DNA of 64,000 bases from Boswellia sacra (GCA_013180625.2 SNVD02012944.1:1-64000), one strand, 5' to 3'. Shown: positions 44,413 through 53,905, numbered from the stretch's first letter. Notes: generated by a model not told the origin, from the sequence alone. A program made the numbers and translations.

Positions 44413-44856
44413 GGACGTTAAACCAAGCGCTTATTAGGAGGCAACCCAATGTTTTTGAAAAATAAATAAAAGAAAAGAAAAGAAAAATAAAATAAGGTAA
44501 TAATGATCGATTTTTGTGTCTCGAGGAGATTCCTTTCGTAGGCCATCAAATTGATCAGGTTTTATCTCTCTTTGCCATCTGTCTTATTTGTTTTTATATT
44601 TTTTACTTGTTTTTGACTTTTGTTTGCTATTGTGTTGTTATCTCTTTTATGTGTCTTTAGTTTCGTTTCTGCTCTTTTCTTTTTTTTCCTTTTGTTTAAT
44701 TTGATTATTCCGTACTTCGAATTCATTTGTGCAACAGCTTGAGGAAACATCCAAAGGGGAGCCGAAACCATTGCTCGACGGTTTGAAACGTGCATATCTT
44801 GGAGAAGAACATACTCAATCGCATTATCGGTAATATCTCTCCTTTTTTTCTCTTCA
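44413..44856 (+). other. Non-coding spacer after the pol remnant
   Basis: Starts with the post-pol AGGAGGCAACCCAA sequence, then T-rich and A-rich low-complexity DNA (about 44455-44490 and 44580-44700). Probably a leader for the ORF at 44857; no gene seen. Confidence 0.5.
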
Positions 44857-45411
44857 ATGGATGCCGATATCTTTCTGTCGAACCTTCATAAATATTTTCC
44901 TTCACTTCCTCAAAATGCTGTGTTTAAAATTTATAAAGTACAGATGACTAGACTTTGGGTATTAATGCTCTTAAATCTGCCTGCAGATATCCGATGGCTT
45001 ATCGAAGCCAAGGTAAGATTGTCTAGTGAGCCTGATATTAATCTAGCAAAGTACATGCCTGGTCTAGGAAAGAGCTACTACGCCAAGAGGCGAAGAGCAA
45101 AGAGGTTACAAGTATGTTATAAATGTGCTAGATGGAATTGTAACCAGACTTGTCGTTCATTAGGTTTTGTGTCCAGAAATAGAGAAGATAAACTGTCATT
45201 TATTAAGAATGGTCTGTGTAATGAGTCGCTGGATAATGTTTTATTAACTCTTGAGTCACATTCTTGTGGACTTGTTCAGCGTGAATTGCTTAATCTATGG
45301 ACACAATTTCGTGATGAATTGCAGTGTTATAGTCTAGGGAATCTGACTAAAAACGACCCTGTTTGCCAGTTTATAAGAAAACTGGATGGGAAGCAAATCC
45401 CCGACTCATAG
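44857..45411 (+). CDS. 184-aa Arg/Cys-rich putative nucleic-acid-binding protein in a retroelement
   Basis: This complete ORF begins MDADIFLSNLHKYFPSLPQN. A hydrophobic segment (residues 33-48, WVLMLLNLPADIRWLI) is followed by GLGKSYYAKRRRAKRLQ, with a basic cluster at residues 77-83. A compact Cys motif follows at once: C87, C90, C95, C99 (CX2CX4CX3C). The C-terminal half (100-184) is not recognised. A basic patch directly before a zinc-like Cys cluster, after a short helical N-terminus, recalls the small Cys-rich nucleic-acid-binding proteins of filamentous plant RNA viruses (carlavirus type). That similarity is a pattern judgement and is not proven. It is not a normal gypsy protein. It sits between the truncated pol and the LOG ORF, in the same orientation as both. 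Confidence 0.6.
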   Translation: MDADIFLSNLHKYFPSLPQNAVFKIYKVQMTRLWVLMLLNLPADIRWLIEAKVRLSSEPDINLAKYMPGLGKSYYAKRRRAKRLQVCYKCARWNCNQTCRSLGFVSRNREDKLSFIKNGLCNESLDNVLLTLESHSCGLVQRELLNLWTQFRDELQCYSLGNLTKNDPVCQFIRKLDGKQIPDS

Positions 45412-45638
45412 AAGGCGTTTCAGCCGTTACTGGACGTAAAACCAGAGGAAGATGTGAGCCACAATCACAACTACTTGTATATTTGAATGTGTGTTGTTGT
45501 TGTAGAATTTTTTTTTTCTTGTTTCGTTTGATCTAATTATCAATGTTATTTTTGTGTTGTTGTTGTTTGTTGATTTTGTTTGTTTTAATTTCAAGTTTTC
45601 TTTTTGACAAACCATATGACTACCCTATGGCATAAGTA
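45412..45638 (+). other. T-rich spacer between the Cys-rich ORF and the hairpin repeats
   Basis: TTG/TTT-rich, no coding potential on the plus strand. Confidence 0.4.
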
Positions 45639-45839
45639 CACGTGGAAGATAAGTGTGGAGGTTTTGTCAACCTCCGTCGAAAGTGTATCTCCATTTTTAA
45701 TGCTTCACGTGGGAGACAAGTGTGGCGGTTTTGTTAAAGCCCGCCGAAAGTGTATGTCCATTTTCCATGCTTCACGTGGGAGACAAGTGTGTAGGTGTTG
45801 TCAAACCTCACCGAAAGCATATCTAATTTTTTCAAATCT
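45639..45839 (+). repeat. Three 67-bp tandem repeats, each with a hairpin
   Basis: Units start at CACGTGG (45639), CACGTGGG (45706) and CACGTGGG (45773), exactly 67 bp apart. Each contains AAGTGTG followed by a small inverted repeat. In unit 1 GGAGGTT (45657-45663) faces AACCTCC (45669-45675). In unit 2 GGCGG (45724-45728) faces CCGCC (45741-45745). In unit 3 AGGT (45793-45796) faces ACCT (45805-45808). The arms differ between units but stay complementary. The CACGTG core is also a G-box. Confidence 0.88.
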
Positions 45840-46032
45840 TGGGGTGATAAATCTGCATCGAGCAACTCCCACTGAAATTATGTCCCCATGTGTCAAATTT
45901 GAGAGTTTTACGTGTGTGTATATATCCATTCTCCATATTTTAAAATGTCATTATTATAACCTGTCTTACACTTGAAAAGCATATTACCTAACGTGCATCA
46001 TTGTCTTACACAAGGTTAGAGCACTTGTAGAC

Positions 46033-46683
46033 ATGGAGAAAACACCAATTCGACAATTCCAAACTATATGCGTATTTTATGGATCGCAATTTGGTAAAGA
46101 TGGAGAGTTTACAACAGCAGCTCTTGATCTTGTTAGGACATTAGCTGCGAGAGGTATTCATTTGATTTATGGAGGGGGTAGTCTTGGGTTAATAGGGTGT
46201 GTGTCGACAGCTGCATTCTTGGGAGGAAGTAAAGTTCTCGGTATTATCCCTAAACGATTAGTTGTGCGAGATATCGTAAGCAACACCATGGGGGAAGAGT
46301 TACAGGTTTCTAGTATGCATGAGCGTATTGCACATATGGTCATTAAATCTGATGCATTTATAGCTTTGCCCGGTGGTTATGGTACATTAGAGGAGATATT
46401 TCAAATCACCTCTTGGGCACAACTAAACATCCATCGGAAACCCATTGGTTTGTTAAATGTCAATAATTGTTTTGATGGTTTGTTGTCTTTTCTTGATCAA
46501 GCAGTAGATAAAAACTTCATCTCACAGTCGGCGAGGCAAATCCTGGTTACAGCTTCAACTGCAGGGGAGTTAATTGACAAATTACAAGCATTCGTCTATT
46601 CGCCTGATCCAACAATAGCTCGGATAGATTGGTTTGGAGAAGGCAATGAGAGGCGTAAATTGTATTTAACGCTCCATCTGTAA
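46033..46683 (+). CDS. LONELY GUY-type cytokinin riboside 5'-monophosphate phosphoribohydrolase, intronless, in a gypsy element
   Basis: The ORF has 216 codons, the usual length of plant LOG enzymes, and begins MEKTPIRQFQTICVFYGSQF. LOG releases active cytokinin bases from their ribotides in the cytosol and nucleus. GGGSLGLIG is at residues 47-55, MHER at 95-98 with the conserved Arg, and PGGYGTLEE at 113-121 with the catalytic Glu. The Rossmann-type fold continues with SWAQLNIHRKPIGLLNVNNC. The N-terminal FCGSS becomes FYGSQ and GLMG becomes GLIG; the core residues are kept. Plant LOG genes normally have several introns, and this copy has none, which fits capture from mRNA by the retroelement. 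It lies on the same strand as the element, 0.6 kb after the Cys-rich ORF. Whether it is expressed cannot be told. Confidence 0.9.
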   Translation: MEKTPIRQFQTICVFYGSQFGKDGEFTTAALDLVRTLAARGIHLIYGGGSLGLIGCVSTAAFLGGSKVLGIIPKRLVVRDIVSNTMGEELQVSSMHERIAHMVIKSDAFIALPGGYGTLEEIFQITSWAQLNIHRKPIGLLNVNNCFDGLLSFLDQAVDKNFISQSARQILVTASTAGELIDKLQAFVYSPDPTIARIDWFGEGNERRKLYLTLHL

Positions 46684-47896
46684 TCTCTATCTGCTGATTT
46701 GCTTCATTTTCGTTTGCTTTCTTCTTATTGTGTTTATTTAAGTTTTTTTTTATGTCATTTCTTTTGAGTTTTTTTCAGGTTGTTTCTTTCACCCCAGGTA
46801 ATATTTTCTAATCTTGGCTTTTAGAGTGGTGGCTTAAAAAGTTCAAGTTCTCTTGAAACGCATTCTGGATTTCTTTAATCCATAATGGCTGAATAAGGAG
46901 GCTAACTTCTAAACTTTTTAAACCCATTCTAACTTAATTGTTTTTGTTTGCTGACTTATTGGACTTTGTTATTTTATAAGTAAGTTTAGTTTTATGTAAT
47001 TTAGAGTTGTTACGTGTTTTTGTCTTTATCAGTTTCGATTCAAAAAAATTGTGGAAAAACCTGAGGATGGCAGAATATGGGGCTTCTTTAACCCTTGAAA
47101 CGCATTCTCTCTAAATAAATCTATAGTTTGTTTATTTCATGTTGTTTGAAGTGTCTTCTTTCTTGTTTTGTTCTTTCATAATAAAGGTATATAGGCTGGA
47201 AACCTTAAGTCTGCGGGCTACTGGTCTAAGGATTGTTGAAATATACAATCTTGACTCAGGTGTAACAACGCCACGTACCTCTTTTCTTGCATTTTGTGGA
47301 TCAATGATAAGATACTGATTGAATTAAAAATAACTCTTGGAAAATGATAAATGATGCATGGATCTGTGTGCTTGAAATGTTTTTTAGTTTTCGCTTTGCC
47401 TTTGATTCCTTGCACAACATTGAGCACTGAGCTATTATCACTAAGTTATTTGTTCACTTAGAGAAAGTTTATGTAATTTAAATGTTTCTTCAGATTTCAA
47501 TGAATTCTAGAACTTGTTTGATGGTCACTCGAGGCGAAATCCTAGACTGTGCAACATTGGGGAAATGATTTAGGCCATCTTTGGACCGTTTGAGCCTTAA
47601 TAGCCAACCTTGACTGAAATTGATCCCTAGTTACCCCTTTGAGCCTCTGTAAGCCTTTTTCTTTGTTAACTCACTAAAAGATTTCCTAACCTCAAATGAA
47701 TTTGTTCCAAACAGTTTATCCCTTACCTATGAGCATGTAGATCATTCACAATTAAATTTTGAGCTATGTTCGGGTTTTGGGAAGTTAGAGGAGGTTGGGA
47801 TGTGTCATGAGCAATGCAAGTGAGTTCTATTGTGTTTGTAAAAAAAAAGAAAAAAAAAAGCCAATCTGTACTTATCGTCCACGTACTTACACATTG
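46684..47896 (+). other. 3' untranslated internal region of the gypsy derivative
   Basis: No coding sequence. It holds GAAACGCATTCT twice (about 46856 and 47098) and, from about 47525, the phrases GGCGAAATCCTAGACTGTGC and CCCTTTGAGCCTCTGTAAGCC that resemble 3' regions of Athila/Tat elements. An A-rich tract (about 47840-47860) lies where a polypurine tract could be, but no clean PPT adjoins the 3' LTR. Confidence 0.5.
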
Positions 47897-48463
47897 AGAA
47901 TGTGTGGGAGGCTTCAGCTCTGGAATTCTTTCATCTCCTGGAGTTCTTGAAGGAGAAAGGAAGCTTGGAAAGAAGAAGAACTACAATCCAAAGAGAATTA
48001 CATCAAATTTGCTAAGTTTTTCCCTTCCTTTCATTTTCTGGAATGTCTCCATGTTGTATTGTATTTACCACGTTCTTAAACATGTGTAACTGAATCTGAA
48101 TTGGTTGAGGGTGATTTCAAAGCCCCTGATATGGTTTTTGTAAGTTGATTGTGCAAGAAGTTGTTATCCAATTCTCTAATTGAAGTTGCTTGTATTTTCC
48201 TATATCTAATGCTTATGATTGCTTGCTGGATTGTATTTCCAATGGCCAACTGAATATAATCTGGTTGTTGTCTATTGCTAGACTAGAAATCTTGATCCGT
48301 AATTGTCTTGAATTTCTAATCTTTAGTAGCAAAATTGTGATCAGAGATTGCAATTGGAGAATACAACCTAAGTTAAATAATCCGAGCTTGTGTGTTTATT
48401 GCTTAGATCAACCTATCTTTCTTATCGTAATGCATCCATTGAATTAAATTTAGAGAGCTTGTT

Positions 48464-49410
48464 CACTACAAGAAAAACAGTTTTTTGCGACAAAATTTTT
48501 TGCGACGAAATAAAATTCGTCGCAAAAAGCGGCTTTTTGCGACAAAATCATTATTTCGTCACAAAAGTTAGCATTTAAATAAAAAAAGATATTTTGCGAG
48601 GAATTTTTCATCGCAAAATAAAACCTTTAGCGACGAAAATTCATTTCCTCGCTAAAAACTCGAGTGACTAATTAGGAAAGTATTTTTTACGACGAAATAA
48701 AACCTATTGCGACAAACTTTTCGTCGCAAAATGTATTACAGAAAGACGGGATTTTGTGACAAAAATTTTATAGCAACATTACATTTTTTGCGACAAAATT
48801 ATGTTTCTCGCGAAAAAAAGACCTTTTGCGATAAAAAATTTCTCACTAAAGGCCATTCTAATTTACCATGCATATATGACAATACTTGATATTTTGCGAC
48901 GAAAAAATAATTCCTCGCAAAGGGTGACCTTTTGCGAGGAAATTTTCCTCGCAAAAGGTCTATTTTTTGCGACAAAAAATTCCTCGCGAAAGGCCATTCT
49001 AATTTACCATGCATATATGACAATACTTGATATTTTGCGACAAAAAATAAACCTTTTGCGACAAAAAATTCCTCGCGAAAAGCCATTTCGATTTACCATT
49101 CACACGTGACAATACTGGACATTTTGCGACAAAAACGTGATTCCTCGCAAAATGTGACTTTTTGCGAGGAAAATTTTCTCGCAAAATATGACTTTTTGCC
49201 ATGCACACTTGACAAAATTGGATATTTTGTGACAAAAATTTGATTCGTCGCTAAATGTAACATTTTGCGACAATAAATTCCTCGCAAAAAAGCCCGTCTA
49301 ACTTATTATGGACATGTGACAATACTGGACATTTTGCGACGAAAATATATATTCCTCGCAAAATATGACCTTTTACGAGAAAAAGTTCCTCGCAAAAAGT
49401 TGTTTTTTTA
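48464..49410. repeat. Left subterminal repeats of CACTA C
   Basis: Dozens of short units built on TTTTGCGA and its inverse TCGCAAAA, with CGACGAAA and TTCCTCGC variants. A unit of about 130 bp recurs, with ATTCTAATTTACCATGCATA then TATGACAATACTTGATATTT (near 48857 and 48987), and diverged versions later. The frames on both strands here come from the repeat. Confidence 0.85.
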
Positions 49411-49699
49411 AAATTAAAACTTAATAACTTTCCTCTTTTGTTTCCTTCTTTTTGTTCGTGGTTCGTCTAATATATAAGTCTTTGTTTAAAAAATGACAAA
49501 AAAAAGAATAAAGAAAGTATTAAAAATCTAATTTGATTTTCTATAAATTGACAGTTTTTAAATATAGTAGGGTCATTTGGATATTCATACAAATTTTTAT
49601 TAAAAAAAAGACCCTTTGTAATTCCATTCATGATTTTAAATGTGAAAAACTATTAAGATTAGGATTTGTAAAAGAGATAAATAATTAAAATAAACTCTC

Positions 49700-49703
49700 T
49701 CTC

Positions 49704-49743
<40 letters not shown>

Positions 49744-49760
49744 CGTGTGTGTGTGTATGA
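49700..49760. repeat. TG/CG alternating microsatellite in CACTA C
   Basis: ATATATGTGTGTGTG, then GCGCGCGCGCG, then TGTGTGTGTATG: about 50 bp of strictly alternating purine and pyrimidine. In copy D the corresponding tract (about 55857-55874) is shorter and has no CG part. Confidence 0.85.
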
Positions 49761-51379
49761 TATGAATCGTTAATAATCCAATAATCAAGCATAAAATTTA
49801 TTGTTAATTATTTATATATAATCTAATTTATGTATGATTTATATATGTCTAACTGCTAAATTACAACTATGATAAACTTATTACCACGACTAATTTTTAA
49901 TTGATGAAAACGAGATTGGAAAAAAAATCTAACTTCTAAAAATCTAATTTATTTTTCAACGTTTAATTATATGTCAAATAAACATAAATAAATAAATAAA
50001 TAATAATCATGTAATGTTGCTTATAATTATGTTTTTTATTTTTTTGTTATAAAGTGTATTAATTTAGATAATATATTTCTCTTAGACTTTTAATTTTCAT
50101 CGTATAGCTTTGAGTAAATTGTTGAGATATTTTAAACAATTGTTAGAGTTTATTTTAAGAGAGATAAATAATTAAAATGAACTCTGTAACAAAAAATAAA
50201 TATATTTATTACATATTGATTACTATATGAATAATTAATCATTCACTGGTAAATGGCGAAAACTAATTTTCAATTCGTAATACATATGTATATGTATATA
50301 TGTCTAATAATTAAATTACTTATATGAAAAAAATATTTTTTATAATTGTAAAAAATATTTTTAATAATTGTTATTTTTATAAAAAATAGATAATTAATTT
50401 AAAGGCATTTTATACTCGAAAATAAATGCAATTTTGTTACATTTTTATATAATTATAATATGAATAAGTAATCATTTACTAATCAAATTAGAAAAGCTTA
50501 TTTTTAATTTCTTATAATAACAAATATGACGTATATAGATATCTAATTATTAAATTACAACTATTACAAACTTATGATGTGCATTTGTCAAGATATTTTA
50601 AATATTAATTGTTAGCATTTGTAAAATGAATAAATAATAAAAAATATTCACTAAAAGTAAATGTATTTGTTACATAATGATTATAATATGAATATTTGAT
50701 CATTTATTTATTAAAGTAGTAAAAACTTATTTTTAATAACTCGCACATGACAATTATGTCATATGTATAGATATTTAAGCATTATGCATTTATTAATGAT
50801 AGTTGAATTGTGTGTATTTTGTTAACACTTTAATACATATGATAATTATGACATATGTTTATATGTTAATAATTAAATTATCTCCATCACAAATTAATTT
50901 TTTAAATTTGTAAAACATATTTTTAGTGTTTTTAAAAGAAATAGATAATTAAAATGAATTATAGCTGAAATGAATAGAATCTTTTTGTTACATATATGAT
51001 TATAATATCAATAATTAATTATTTATTGATCACTAAAGAAATTTTTTTTTGAAATTCCTCATATAACAACTATGACATATGTATAAATGTCTAACTATTG
51101 TTTACATTTGTTAAATAATTCTTGAATTGTTGTACCTATTTTATTAACATTTTAATACTCAATAAAAAATAATTAAATACCATATAATGTTTTATATTTC
51201 TATTGTATATGGTTGTTATATTATTTATTAATTTGTCATCAAATTATTTAATACCAATCCAATATTATATAAATTTAATTATGGATGAAAATTTAATTAA
51301 TAAATAAACTTATAATTATCCAAGTCTAAGTATGGTTTATTTAAATATTTTTAATTTTAGATTTAGATTTTAATTTTAA

Positions 51380-52280
51380 TATTTTTTTAAAGACTTATAG
51401 TGACAAAAATTTTGTCACAAAAGATTAGCATTTTGTCGCTAAAGATTAGCATTTTAGACTTTTAGCGACCACTTTAAAATTTCTCACAAAATGGGGTATT
51501 TTGCGAGGAAAATTTAAATCCAAATTCGTCGCGAAAAATAAATTTTAGGCGGACTTTTTTCCGCCTATTAAATTTCAAATTTTTACACCTTTAGCGACAA
51601 AAACTTTGTCGCTAAAGACCAAAATTTTGTCGCAAAAAGAAAATTTTAGGCGGACTTTTACCCGCTCCTATTTATTTCATATTTTTTAAATTCTTTTACG
51701 ACAAATGTTTCGTCGCGAAATGTCAAAATTTCATCGCAAAAAATCAATGCCTTTATTATATATAAACCACCTAATTCTTTGTTTTACTTCATTTTATTTC
51801 ATCTATTCTACTTTCCTCTTAATTTTCATTTTTATCTACTTCTCTTCTTTGCCTAACACTATTATTAAGGTAAATATTTTTACTCATTTTTTCTTATATG
51901 TTGTAATATATTTACTTACAAGATTCATATAATTTTTATTTTTTAATTGTCAATTAATATTATACTTTTTTGTTTAATAGGTATTTTGGAAGAGGGAATG
52001 CAATTAAAAATCTTAAGTTCATTATTTCTTTAACATTTTTTTTTTATACACTTATCTCTCATATCCTTTATTATTACTAATTAATATTTTACTTCTTTTT
52101 TGTTTTTAATGGGTATAATTGAAGGTGGGGTACATTTGAAGACTTGAAGATTGATATAAAATCAAGCAACAAAAAATTTAATGGAGGATGAAGTTTTGTA
52201 TTTGTTGTGTTATCTTTTTTTTATTTTTTTTATTTTTCCATGTACAACCAAAGTTCCAATGTTGTATTAAATTTTTGTAA
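51380..52280 (+). other. Conserved non-repeat core near the right end of CACTA C
   Basis: A stretch with TATATATAAACC (about 51760), a short frame, AAG/GTAAATATTTTT (a donor-like site near 51868) and two acceptor-like sites before GTATTTTGGAAGAGGGAATG (about 51981) and GTATAATTGAAGGTGGGGTA (about 52115). A longer purine-rich part ends near TTTGTATTTGTTGTG. The same order is kept in copy D at about 57885-58345. It may be a small spliced non-coding transcript or the last exons of an ancestral gene. No protein family was recognised. Confidence 0.35.
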
Positions 52281-53268
52281 TTTGTTATTATTTAATAAAT
52301 TTATTCTTACAAAGAATTATGTTGCATAATGACATAATTTTGCTTTTTTATTTTCGAATTTATAACAAATTAAAATAAATTTTATGAATTCTTAAAAAAA
52401 TTAATTATGTTAAAAAAATAGGTCTTTCGCGACGAATTTTTTGTCGCTAAAGATCAGATTTAGTGACAAAAAAATAGTCGCAAAAGATATTTACAATTGA
52501 AATAATTTGTTTTAAATACGATTTTGGTATAAAATTTTTTGCGACAAAATTCAAATTTGTCGCAAAATATGCTCTTTTGCGAGGAATTTTATATTGTCGC
52601 AAAAAGTTAACATGACGTAATCCTATTTGTGACAAAATATTTGTCGCAAAATACTACTTTTTGGGACAAAAATTTCCTCGCAAAAAGTCTTTTTGCGAGG
52701 AATTCAAGAATCGTCGCAAAAAAACCTATTGCGACTCACATTTTGCGACTGGACCGCGACGAATTTATTTTCGTTGCAAAAACCTATAGCGACGAAATTT
52801 TGACTTTTTGCGACGAAATATTTCGTCGCAAAAAGTCATTTTTCCTGTAGTGGTTCTAGGTTGTTTAATGGATAGAGATTAAATAAAGAGCCTGTTTTGT
52901 TTAACAACAAAGTAAGAAAAGATTGGGATAACAGAGCTTGTTGTTATCTACGGTTGATAATTTCAATGGTATAATTGGATGACAATTCTACAATTAATTC
53001 GCAAATCCATATCTTGTGGTAGAGAAGGATCCCTTAACCAGGTTTCTCTCATTGATTTTTCAATCTGTTTTAATTTGTATTGTGTTATTCTTTACTTGCA
53101 TTAATATTTCATCAAGTTAATCAATCAACAAAACCCCCCTCATTTAGTTTATTGTTGTTTTCGAATAACAAATTCAATTAGAATCAATCCTCGTGGGAAC
53201 GATATCTTACTCATCACTTTATTACTTGTGCGACTAGTATACTTGCTAGTTTCGAACGCATCATATAT

Positions 53269-53905
53269 ATATATATATATATGTTTTGGCTTCTTTTTTA
53301 TTTTTGTAAGTACTAATTGTTTTTATTTGATTTCTAAAATAAATTATAATAATTTTTACTTAAGTACAAATATTATATTGTTTCAAAATAAGATTTTATT
53401 CATATTTTTAATTTCTTAATTTTTCTCAAAAAATTAAAGAATGTGATTTTAATCACTTTGAAAGTATTAAATAATTTATTTATTTCATACAATTTTGATG
53501 TTTAAAAATTTACTTCTTATTAATTTGATTTTAAAAATTTATTATTTAATTTATACAAAAATATTATATTATATTTAAATATTTTTAAAAATTATTTTTA
53601 ATTAAATATTAAAACATAAAATTGTATTATTTAATTATTATTTTGAGATTTTTAACGTCTCTATTTATTGAAATTTGAAATATTATATTCATAATGCTTG
53701 AAAGAGAAGATGATAAATAGAGGGAAATGGAAAAAATTATATATTCACATATTTGTCGCACTTTTATAAAAATATGATAAATATTTGATTGAATAAAGAT
53801 AAAAGTGACAAATAAGATCAGACTAATGTTATATTTCTCACTTTTTAAAAAAATGACAAATAAAAAAATTACAAAGTGACAAATATGTGAAAAATTCTTG
53901 TAGTG
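53269..53905. repeat. Right part of Pack-CACTA 2
   Basis: AT-rich sequence followed from about 53700 by the family right-end sequence (AAATAGAGGGAAATGG, ATATTTGTCGCAC, AAAAATTACAAAGTGACAAA) and the terminal TTCTTGTAGTG. Confidence 0.75.

Larger units (their letters stand above)
48464..52852. mobile_element. CACTA element C (4.4 kb, non-coding)
   Basis: It begins CACTACAAGAAAAACAG and ends TTTTTCCTGTAGTG, flanked by GTT (48461-48463 and 52853-52855). The empty site AGAGAGCTTGTTCTAGGTTG is preserved in the 5' LTR at about 40053-40072. Both ends are filled with TTTTGCGACGAAA and TTCCTCGCAAAA repeats in both orientations. The middle (about 49400-51400) is very AT-rich. No transposase ORF is present. 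A second copy lies at 54490-58987. Confidence 0.94.
39059..53263 (+). mobile_element. Gypsy (Athila/Tat-like) derivative lacking RT/INT, with LOG and Cys-rich ORFs
   Basis: The 5' LTR starts TGATAAGTGTCTATTTATAT and ends CGAACGCATCA. The element is flanked by TATAT (39054-39058 and 53264-53268; weak evidence because the site is TA-rich). The primer site TGGCGCCGTTGCCGGGGA is typical of Athila/Tat elements. Gag remnants and a retropepsin domain follow, then the very start of the RT region, and then directly the AGGAGGCAACCCAA sequence that normally follows pol. RT, RNase H and integrase are therefore deleted. Two ORFs of non-retroelement type (44857-45411 and 46033-46683) occupy the place where such elements may carry an env-like ORF. 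The LTRs are split by a solo LTR and a CACTA. Confidence 0.87.
47897..53263 (+). repeat. 3' LTR of the gypsy derivative (interrupted, 5'-truncated)
   Basis: It matches the 5' LTR from GAATGTGTGGGAGGCTTCAG to CGAACGCATCA. After removing the CACTA element and its target copy it is about 975 bp, against about 978 bp for the same part of the 5' LTR. The remaining ~440 bp of the LTR start are missing. Confidence 0.87.
34516..53905 (-). mobile_element. Pack-CACTA 2: 19.4 kb CACTA element with nested insertions
   Basis: It starts CACTACAAGAAAAATG at 34516 and ends TTCTTGTAGTG at 53905, flanked by GTT (34513-34515 and 53906-53908). Both subterminal regions match those of Pack-CACTA 1 (TTGGCGGTCTTTGACCGTCAAATATG on the left in pieces; ATATTTGTCGCAC to TTACAAAGTGACAAATATG on the right), so the two are the same family. 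The original element was about 5.2 kb; a 14.2 kb gypsy element occupies 39059-53263. It carries exon fragments of cytochrome b5 reductase, beta-galactosidase and a Pumilio protein, all on the minus strand. No transposase was seen. Minus is given for the orientation of the captured exons. Confidence 0.88.

Noticed and set aside
45604..45975. 123-codon plus frame across the 67-bp repeats
   Set aside because: The peptide simply repeats with the DNA and no family is recognised; the hairpin interpretation explains the conservation better. It could still be a short repeat peptide.
48799..49287. Overlapping frames on both strands with repeated RNFLSQK/FVAKYQVLS peptides (also 54813-55507)
   Set aside because: They arise from the TTTTGCGAC/CTCGCAAAA repeats of CACTA C and D, which are open in several frames by chance.
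48464..49410. Short regular repeats looked at as a possible CRISPR array
   Set aside because: Units are degenerate, inverted and of uneven spacing, spacers are not unique, and the context is a plant transposon end.
39059..53263. Reading the region 39486-53260 as three separate elements with unrelated repeats
   Set aside because: The duplicated GTGTGGGAGGCTTCAG...CGAACGCATCA blocks, the primer site after the first and the clean empty sites in each show one retroelement with two later insertions.
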